Assembly: GCA_000697055.1 (NCBI GenBank) | Contig: JNDT01002360.1 | Location: forward strand, 62,001 to 126,000 | Length of the DNA: 64,000 nucleotides | Direction of reading: 5' to 3' | From: Saksenaea vasiformis B4078 | Lineage: Eukaryota > Mucoromycota > Mucoromycetes > Mucorales > Saksenaeaceae | Shown here: piece after piece, positions 55,492 to 64,000 of the stretch | How the letters are laid out: each line of letters starts with the position of its first letter | How positions within the stretch are numbered: position 1 is the first letter of the stretch | Made by a program: the position numbers and the translations under genes | The notes under the pieces: generated by a model | What the model saw: the letters and a program-made list of their open reading frames with translations, nothing else | The model's database searches: none | What the model was told of the DNA's origin: nothing

Positions 55492-57554
55492 ATGACTAAA
55501 CCCATGGATCAAGAGACCAGACCATCAAATGTTACCACAGTGTCTCTTGAAGAAGATGATAGACTAACGGTGTGCAGTGTACCACCTGCACATAGTCCTT
55601 CGGAACGCTATACCGATGCAGAAAAGGGAAAGCAACGCGCACAGTGGCAGTGGCTGAGTATGAGAGGAAGCGAGAGCAAACTCGATCCTCGTTCCTATAG
55701 CAAAACAAAGAAATATACCATCCTCTTGATCGTTGCGACAGCTGGCGTGATGTGAGTTGAAAATTCTATTTGTGTGGCGCTGATCCAAATTTTCCCCGGT
55801 AGATCGCCACTGGCCTCTACAATCTATGTAAATTATTTTCGGTATACTTCCCCGCATCAGATCACACTGACGGAATCTTCAATAGTACCCTGCGTTGATC
55901 GACATGCAGGAATATTTTAATACTACGCCGACCACGATCAATGCGTCACGTATGTACCGCACAGATTAACCGGGGACTAACATGCTACATTTAGTATCTG
56001 TATTTACTTTTTCCACTGCCGTATTTGTATGTAAACAATGACTGTTGTGATATCAATTGTTCTGATGAAGTGCTTTTTAGCCGTTACTATGGGCTACCTT
56101 AGGGGATAAGTTTGGTAAGTATTTCAGAACGACAAGAGAAAAAACCATGTGCTAACTCGAGCTTTGCAAAGGACGAAGACCGGTGTACATTATGGCCGTC
56201 CTGATTGCATTAATTGGTACTATTTGCTGCGCCGTGTCTATAAGCATCGCCATGTTTATCGCGTTCCGCGCAATCAGCGCTATTGGGTCATCTTGCGTAA
56301 GCTAATTAATTGCTATGCGTCCATTTTCCCTTCTCATGCAAAATGCAGGCTATGTCCATGGGTGCAGGAACAATCTCAGACATATTTGAACCTAGTGAAC
56401 GAGGAAGAGCATTCGCGCTTTATACCTGTGGACCTTTACTAGGCCCAGCACTCGGGTAAAGAGTTAACTTCGATTTTTATGGAAACTCGAATTAAGTCCT
56501 GGTTAGACCCATCATTGGAGGCTACCTGAACGAGGCTTTTGGCTGGCGGAGTAATTTCTGGTTCCTTGTGATCTACATTGGCTGCATCTGGTTGTCTATA
56601 TTTTTCTTGCTGCCCGAGACATGGAGAGCTTCGCCAACATTGCCAACAACAACCGAGAAGAACGCAGAAACGCAAATACAGAAACGCCCCCGGCATATGG
56701 TGAATCCATTATCACCCCTGTCTTTATTCAAGTTTCCAAATGTTTCCCTATCTGTCTTCTTCATTGGTATCCTGTATGTCACGCCACGCGAAACAGACAG
56801 ATTTATCTCACCGTGTTTATAGCTTCTTTATCTTCTACCTTCTTTCTACCACATTTACCCGCACTTATAATAATCAGTACCACCTTGACACCGGTACTGT
56901 GGGGCTGTGCTATCTACCTTTGGCCGGTGGATCAATGATCGGCGCTTTTATCGGCGGTCGATACTCCGACAAGATATACAGCGAGCGCGTCAGAAAAGCT
57001 CCGAATGGGGAAACTTATCCCGAGATGCGATTAGGTGGATGGGTGTTCTGGGGAGCAATTGTATTACAATGGGCAGCATTGGTCGCATATGGTTGGTGTG
57101 CTGAAAAGAACGTTCACTGGGGCTATGGCCTTATCGGACAATTCTTCGGTAAGAGAGAGGAAAGGGGAAGGGGGAAGGCGGGAACGGAACGACGGAAAAC
57201 CTCAGTCGCTAAAAACTGTCATAGTGGGCTTCGCCTTGATGATACCCAATGTTGCCATTTCAACTTATATCGTCGATTGCTTCCGGAAACGAAGTGCTTC
57301 CGTTACTGGTAAGAAACAAAGGAAGATTTCACAAAGGAAATTAAGTCCTCTCTTTCCATTTAGCATGTAATAATTTTATACGATATATCATGGCTGGTGT
57401 CGGCTCTTTAGTTGCATCTGCCGCCATGAATGCGCTTGGAAATGGTATCTTATTCACAATGTTTGGTGGAGTATTATGTCTTTCATCTATCGCATTAATC
57501 ATCATCAAATGGAAAGGAAAGGAATGGGCCCAGAAACGGAAAGAATTTGCCTAA
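55492..57554 (+). CDS. MFS transporter, DHA1-like, array copy 1
   Basis: Eleven exons: 55492-55751, 55803-55827, 55886-55949, 55995-56026, 56081-56114, 56172-56296, 56349-56455, 56507-56773, 56823-57148, 57225-57308 and 57364-57554, for 504 aa. A ~75-residue hydrophilic N-terminus precedes twelve predicted spans. MFS motif A is 'GDKFGRRPVYI' between spans 2 and 3. The antiporter motif C region is 'GPLLGPALGPIIGGYL' at span 5, with 'NEAFGWRSNFWFLV' after it. This combination marks proton-coupled drug/metabolite exporters of the 12-span DHA1 type in the plasma membrane. A long central loop follows span 6 ('PETWRASPTLPTTTE'). The substrate is unknown. It is the first of three head-to-tail paralogues. 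Confidence 0.9.
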
Positions 57555-58598
57555 ATTTATGGACGTTTCTTTATTTCATATCACATTTAATTATAAACTT
57601 GTAAATGCTCATATATCACTTTTCTTATTGGTTAGCTTGCTGTGAGCATGTTAAAATATAGCTCCTTCTTTTACCCTTAAAACGCTTCACTTAGAATTCA
57701 TCCGAACACATCTGTAAACAACGTTAGATTTTCCTTAATGGACGGACTTTGTATTTTGTACAAAAAAAAAGCCCTGGACCTTCTTTCCCCCGCCTTTTAT
57801 TGTTCTGCGTTGTTACAAATACCTGGTGTAGTGACCTTGTGAATGTTGTTGAGAAGCGGTTGAATTGCAAGTAAAATGGAGCAATTGTCGAACGAAGAGT
57901 AGAAGAGATTAGGCGCTGAACGTACCAGGGACGAAACAGACCTCAGGCCTATTTGCTTTCAACGGACACCATAGCTATAGATTAATGATTGCAACGATAT
58001 CAGTTCACGCTGCGGTCGTGTCTCGGCCTACCTGCAGGCTCAAGTGGCGAGGTGTACGGCTCTGTCCTCTGTATCAAATGGGAAGTCCACGTTACCATGT
58101 TACTTTAGTATCTAGGCGATACTACCGTTACTGTGGACCGGATCCATATTTGTACAGTACAAATGAAACAAGGTCCGAGTGTTTCTTCGTTACTTATCTT
58201 ACATTCCTAATGACAGCATAACCCTCATCGTGGGTCGTAGGTGCTAAGATGATACGTAGTCATTTTACGATCCTATTTGAGACGATTGTGTTCCACATGT
58301 TCCTTTCGTTTAGCTCAGCAACAGTCCAAGCTACGCCCTGCATAGCCGTCCAGACTTTATATCTAAAATAGCACATATGTACGGTTATTGCGTTCCTATT
58401 CAGCTACAATGCCAAAACGCACAATAACACACATGTTTCGCCAGCGCCTGATACACTCAACGCGTGTGACTTCATTATGCGTACCTCACCAGGTATTGAC
58501 ACTCACTTTTCGGAAAAAAGATTCAGCCAGGGAAAAGAAATACCCAGTTTCATATAAATTTCAATTTTTTGTCCGACTTTCTTTTTGACAGTTTCGGT
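57555..58598. other. Spacer between MFS genes 1 and 2
   Basis: No gene was found. The first ~250 bases are the 3' flank. A promoter block with TATA (58551-58559) lies next to gene 2. Confidence 0.4.
58511..58560 (+). promoter_or_regulatory. Promoter block of MFS gene 2 with TATA box
   Basis: Counterpart of 55400-55446; see there. The TATA-like CATATAAAT lies 48 bases before the ATG. Confidence 0.55.
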
Positions 58599-60640
58599 AT
58601 GGAGAAATCCATGGATCAAGAAACCTGTCAGACAAACGACACTGCTATCCATGTAGAAGATTATGATCGACAAAATGTATACCATAACACACATGCGAAA
58701 GATCCATCAGGGTCATCCACTGGTACAGAAAACTCGACGCACTGGATATCATGGCGTTGGCTAAGCAACCTCGGGAAGACCAGTGGAACTGATCCACATA
58801 TGTACAGCAAAGCAAGAAAAAACATCATTTTATTTATTGTTTCAATGGCTGCCTTGACGTGAGTTGTTCATTCTTGCTCCACATATTGATCTAAACCGAA
58901 AACTGTAGCTCGCCATTGGCCACAACAATCTATGTAATTTTATTCACGATGTAACCCCCACTATTCGTATTACTAACTCACCATTGTTTAATTAGTTTCC
59001 TGCAATTGTTGATATGCAAAAAGACCTTGACACTACACCAATTGCAATCAATGCATCATGTACGTAGCAGAGTGACTGAGCCAGTAAACTTAAAATTGAT
59101 GTCACTAGTAACCGCGTTTACGTTCTCTACCGCTGTATTTGTATGTACATGGCGTTTGTAACGGTACCATTTCAAATTTCTAATGATAAACGCTAGCCAT
59201 TGTTCTGGGCTGCCTTGGGCGATAAATTTGGTAATGATCTTCTGCCACGTGAGAGAAAATGGACTAACTTGATTTTGAAAAGGACGGAGAACAGTATACC
59301 TTGTATCTTTCTTAATAGCGTTAGTCGGCACAGTTTGCTGTGCGGTGTCTGTCAATATCGCCATGTTTATCACCTTCCGCGCTATCAGTGCTATCGGATC
59401 AGCTTGCGTAAGTTTAACTGACCGCTGTATTTGCCGTTCCTTTTCTCATGCAAAGCGCAGGTGATGGCCATGGGCGCAGGTACAATCTCGGATATTTTTG
59501 AAACTCGCGAACGAGGAAGAGCAATTGCGGTTTATACCTGTGGACCTTTACTAGGTCCAGCCCTCGGGTAAGGCGATACTTTGATTTTATAGAAGACTAA
59601 ACTAATTGCCGGTTAGACCGATCATTGGAGGCTACTTGAATGAAGCTTTCGGCTGGCGGAGGAATCTGTGGTTTCTTGTTATCTACATAGGATGTGTCTG
59701 GTTGTCTATATTTTTCTTGCTGCCCGAGACATGGAGAGCTTCGCCAATATTGCCAACAACAACCGAGAAGAAGAACGCAGAAACGCAAATACAGAAACCC
59801 CCCCGGCGTATTGTGAATCCGTTATCACCCCTGTCTTTATTCAGGTTTCCAAACATTTCCCTGGCGGTCCTCGTCGTTGGTGTCATGTATGCCAATGCCA
59901 CGCGAAACAGACAGATTTATCTCACCGTGTTTATAGATTTTTTATCTTTTACCTTCTTTCTACCACATTTACCCGCACTTATAACACTCAGTACCACCTT
60001 GGCACTGGTACTGTGGGGCTGTGCTATCTACCTTTGGCCGGTGGATCAATGACCGGCGCTTTTATCGGCGGTCGATACTCCGACAAGATATACAATGAGC
60101 GTGTCAGAAAAGCTGGAGATGGGGAAACTTATCCCGAGATGCGATTAGGTGGATGGATATTCTGGGGAGCAATTATATTACAATGGGTAGCGTTAATCGC
60201 ATATGGTTGGTGTGTCGAAATGGACGTTCATTGGGCCTATGGTCTTGTCGGAACATTCTTCGGTAAGACGGGGTGTGGGATGGGAAATCTCGGTCGCTAA
60301 AAGTTTTCATAGTGGGCTTGGGTGCGATAATACCCAACGTTGCTATTTCGACCTATATTATAGACTGCTTTCCGAAACGAAGCGCCTCAGTGACTGGTAA
60401 CAAGTAAAGATGGATATGGCTGAAAAATTAATCTGCTTTTTGCATTTAGCATGCAATAACTTGGTACGATATGTCACAGCTGGCGTTGGCTCTCTAGTTG
60501 CATACGACGCCACGAAGGCGCTTGGAAATGGTATTTTGTTTACGGTGTTTGGTGGAGTGTTATGTTTTGTATCGATTGCTTTAGTTATCATCAAATGGAA
60601 AGCGAGGACATGGGCCGAGCAACGAAAAGATTTTACTTAA
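58599..60640 (+). CDS. MFS transporter, DHA1-like, array copy 2
   Basis: Exons: 58599-58858, 58909-58933, 58996-59059, 59109-59140, 59197-59230, 59283-59407, 59461-59567, 59617-59886, 59937-60262, 60313-60396 and 60450-60640, for 505 aa. Ten of the eleven exon lengths equal those of copy 1; exon 8 is 3 bases longer. Motif A reads 'GDKFGRRTVYL' and the span-5 region 'GPLLGPALGPIIGGYL'. From the end of span 6 to about the middle of exon 9, including intron 8, the DNA is nearly identical to copy 1, whereas the N-terminal exons are clearly diverged. The start is set by alignment with copy 1 ('MEKSMDQET' versus 'MTKPMDQET'). Confidence 0.9.
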
Positions 60641-61723
60641 TTGTTAAAATGTATCTTCGTTATTTTTCATGGTGTTACCATAGGGAAAACTTTTAAGTAA
60701 ATTTGTGGTAACGCATTTGTTTCCTACTTGTTCATTGCCCCACAGTAGTTTATTACATACGCGTTTGACATTCTTTCAACACAAGAAATACTGAATGTGT
60801 CTTTAATACATCTCCGGAAGGACCCTCTAGCCGAGGTGCAAGTTGTCATTAGCTGCTTACTGAATATTTTTCCAAATCCCCTTTTAATTTCGGCAAACAA
60901 AAAAGACAACGAAATCTCACCACATTGGCAACTCTTCTGCTTCTATCAGTTCTCTTTTGAGGTATTTGAATGAAGAAGAGAGTATAAGATCCTTTGAGAT
61001 TGTTTCATATGTTTACTTCAACCACTTTATCTGGCTAGTTATATTATTTTATGCTTCGCAAAAAATTGAGGATTATTGATCGTTGTTCCTGGTAAGTGAT
61101 GCAGTCTACAACACCGAATAACTACTGCAACAATTTGAGGACGCCTCGATATGCTGAATTTGGAAAGAGTTTTACGCAATGGCTCCTCCAAGATTTACTT
61201 ATCGCCTATACCTGTCTTGCATAGGAATAGTAATAAAGCATGGCTATCTATAGTCTTACATTCTTGATTTAAAAATGATGAATGAAAGAATAAATAGACT
61301 GCATATGTCATAATCTCGGTATTTCCTTATCGGTAGTATCCGCAATATACATCTTTGGTGCACTTAAAATTAAGGAGTTGGTTAAGGGTGCAGTTGTGGA
61401 AGGGACAGAAAATGCGCGCCTTAAGAAATGCCGAAAATTTCCACACTGGAGAGACACAGAGAAACATTGCCCAACTTCTCTTCCAAAACTCGCTGCTACA
61501 GTTACATGATTGAGAGCATGGAACTCTGCAGGTTGAGTTCAACAGAAACGTACGAAACGCTAGCTCGACGCTAAGTTTCTCGCCGGCGTGCATGCATATA
61601 TGCTTGTTCTCTACCAGTCGTCCATGAAAGGAAAGCGCATGGCAAGAAGTGACAGCCCGAGTTTATATAGAACGTCAACTTCTTCATTTTCAATTTTTCT
61701 TTCACTTTTGCTTTGCCTTTCAT
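60641..61723. other. Spacer between MFS genes 2 and 3
   Basis: AT-rich with no supported gene. A TATA-like 'GTTTATATAG' at about 61661 lies ~60 bases before the gene 3 start. Confidence 0.4.
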
Positions 61724-63741
61724 ATGGTTAAAAACATAGATCAAGAGGACTTTTCGAAAGAAGACAGTGCTATATTCGCACACGATGTAGAACAGCAACG
61801 TACACATAATAGTCCGTGTATCGATGACGTTTCGAGGCTGACAGACGGCACACAAAAGCGGGAACACTCTATAAAATGGCTTTATTTATGTATTTACGGA
61901 AAAGATGATGAAATAGATCCACGGTCCTATGCCAAAGCGAAGAAATACATCATCCTATTCGTTATTTCCGCGTCTGGCATGATGTAAGTTGGAAAATGTT
62001 CTCTAACAATTATACCAACATGTGAATTTAGAGGTCTGATGAGCACTACAATATACGTAAATAGTCAACCTGTCACTTTCATATGAATAACTGAAATTTC
62101 ACTTCAAAAGCTACCCGCGATTATTGATATGCAAGAAGCGCTTGACACGACACCAACGGCCATCAATGCATCATGTACGTATTGAACGATAAACGACGGA
62201 AACTGATCTAGATTAGCTAGTGTCCGCAAATACTTTGACGACGGCCATATTCGTACGTATAAGTCTAATGACACGATTGGTTTTCTTACAAACAAGAGCA
62301 GGCAATAATCTGGGGAACTCTAGGGGATACATTTGGTAATAGTACTTGATTTTCAAGGAGAAATGGACTCACATGAGCTTGTAAAGGACGAAGGCCGATG
62401 TACCTTGTAGCCTTCCTCATCGGAACAGTCGGCTGTATTTGTTGTGCGCTTTCTTCTGACATCATTATGTTCATTGTATTCCGCGTTGTCAGTGCTGTTG
62501 GGGCAGCTTGCGTAAGCTAATTTATTGTGGCGTCGCTGGTCCGTTCATCATGACATTATAGGCCTTGTCTGTAGGCGCAGGAACCGTCGCCGATATATTT
62601 GAACCTTTTCAACAAGGAAGAGCGTTTGCCTTTTACAGTTGCGGCCCATTGCTCGGAACTGCGGTCGGGTATGTAACAGGTATTGCACCCGATCGACAGA
62701 AGTAAATTCGTTAATTTTTTAGACCGGTCATTGGAGGCTACCTGAACCAAACGTGTGGTTGGCGAAGTATTTTATGGTTCCTTGCAATCTACTTGGGGTG
62801 CATGTGGCTTTTTGTTCTATTTTTGGTACCAGAGACATGGAGACCTTCGGCCGGGTCGGAAAACAGAGAAAGGACACAAGTACAGAGTCGTTCTCGATAC
62901 TGGGTGAATCCGCTATCATCTCTGTCCTTGCTCATGTTCCCTTGTATCTTTCTGCCTTCCTTTTTCACTGCTGTCATGTAAGTCATTATAATTATCATCA
63001 AATAATGACCCTCTTCTCGCCATCATCCTAGTAACTTTGTTTTCTATCTTTCTGACACAACAATTGCACGAGTATACCATGACCAATATCATTTTGAAAG
63101 CGGCACTGTTGGATTGTTCTACCTACCCTTGACATTTGGAACAATAGTCGGCTCTGTCGTCGGTGGTCGATTTTCGGACCGTTTGTATAGGAAACGCACT
63201 AAAGAACTCAACAACGGAGAAATCTTCCCAGAGATGCGGCTAGGGGGATGGGTGCTCTGGGGTTCAATCGTTTTACAGCTTCTTTCACTGGTGCAATATG
63301 GTTGGTGTGTTCAAATGAACGTTCACTGGGCTTACAGTATTGTCGGACAATTTTTGGGTAAGGGAGATCGTTAATACAGTAGTAGTTCTGATCATTGAAG
63401 CTTTGAATAGCGGGCGCGGCCTTGATAATACCTAGTATTATCATTTCAGCTTATATTATCGATTGCTTTCCAAAGCAAAGCGCATCGGCTATAGGTAATA
63501 CCAATGCAGAATTCCAGTGAAGTGAAACGTCTTTTTTCTTTTTTATCTAGCATGCTGTAATCTCGTAAAACTGGGTGGAGCTGGCCTAGGCTCTTTAGTT
63601 GCTTACGCTGCTATGGAAGGCCTCGGTAATGGCATGTTGTTTACACTCTGTGGTCTTTCAGTATGTATTTCATCTATTACAATACTTATTGTCAAAGTCA
63701 AAACCAAGGAATGGGCCGAGAAACGGAAAGACTCTGCTTGA
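61724..63741 (+). CDS. MFS transporter, DHA1-like, array copy 3
   Basis: Exons: 61724-61983, 62032-62056, 62111-62174, 62221-62252, 62302-62335, 62387-62511, 62562-62668, 62723-62977, 63032-63357, 63411-63494 and 63551-63741, for 500 aa. Exon lengths match copies 1 and 2 except exon 8, which is 12-15 bases shorter in the central loop. The protein is more diverged. Motif A is 'GDTFGRRPMYL' (Thr for the usual Lys) and span 5 reads 'GPLLGTAVGPVIGGYL', so the antiporter motif is kept with changes. It lacks the near-identical tract shared by copies 1 and 2. The most anciently separated member of the array, it probably has a different substrate range. Confidence 0.9.
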
Positions 63742-64000
63742 TTGCCAGAATGTTCAAAAAAATAAAATATATATACATATTAGTGTAGAGACATCGTCGT
63801 TATAAGGTGGGACGGTTATAATGGGGAAGCTCTATTGTTAGATTCAACTACCCCTTGACGCAGACTCACTACTGAAAGCTGTCTGTAACCATATAAGTAA
63901 ACCTTGGAGTGCATAGCTAGCCTTTGGCAGACTCGAACTTATCTTCTGACTTTTTACGTTTAACTCGACAAAGCTGCTGCATCCCAAGGCAAATCTGTGA
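63742..64000. other. 3' flank of MFS gene 3
   Basis: Nothing recognised before the window ends. Confidence 0.35.

Overview
The window is nuclear DNA of a fungus, most likely a Mucoromycota (zygomycete) species. The evidence is indirect: many short GT..AG introns (about 40-150 nt); ribosomal-protein genes whose first coding exon is only the ATG; a Cdc24-type Rho GEF, a septin and a Zn2Cys6 regulator; and relics of eukaryotic TnpB-like (Fanzor), pogo/Tc1-like and CCHC retroelement sequences. No rRNA, convincing tRNA or CRISPR array was seen. Gene models were built by hand from reading frames and splice sites and have no transcript support.

0-14 kb is a housekeeping block: the 3' part of a DJ-1/PARK7 gene, ribosomal protein L5, a coiled-coil protein, a CDC10-type septin, a multi-pass membrane protein (probably UPF0658 Golgi family), a pepsin-family aspartic protease and ribosomal protein S24. 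14-28 kb is accessory. It holds a long dispersed repeat present twice, each copy directly upstream of a minus-strand gene (S24, and aspartate-semialdehyde dehydrogenase). It also holds a CCHC retroelement relic, an alpha/beta-hydrolase that has lost its nucleophile region next to an intronless metallo-beta-lactamase-fold hydrolase, and a transposon graveyard. The graveyard contains a spliced Fanzor relic whose N- and C-terminal halves lie on opposite strands, a 184-bp pogo-like MITE and a Tc1-like transposase relic.

28-41 kb returns to genes: protein-L-isoaspartate methyltransferase, a Zn2Cys6 transcription factor, a single-pass membrane protein, a SET-MYND protein and a small predicted membrane protein. 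A 38-bp minisatellite and further degenerate repeats lie between them. 41-43 kb holds a Ty3-like fragment. 43-47.4 kb encodes a large protein with an N-terminal nucleoside-diphosphate-kinase domain and a Lys/Glu/Pro tandem-repeat tail.

47.4-51.2 kb is a gene-poor stretch before cdc24 (CH-DH-PH-PB1). The right end is a head-to-tail array of three paralogous 12-TM MFS transporters with identical 11-exon layouts. The first two share a near-identical tract that includes an intron, which points to gene conversion. Cdc24 and the septin both act in polarity and morphogenesis, but nothing in the layout suggests a cluster. The only obvious functional clusters are the MFS array and, perhaps, the divergent hydrolase pair at 16.5-18.3 kb.
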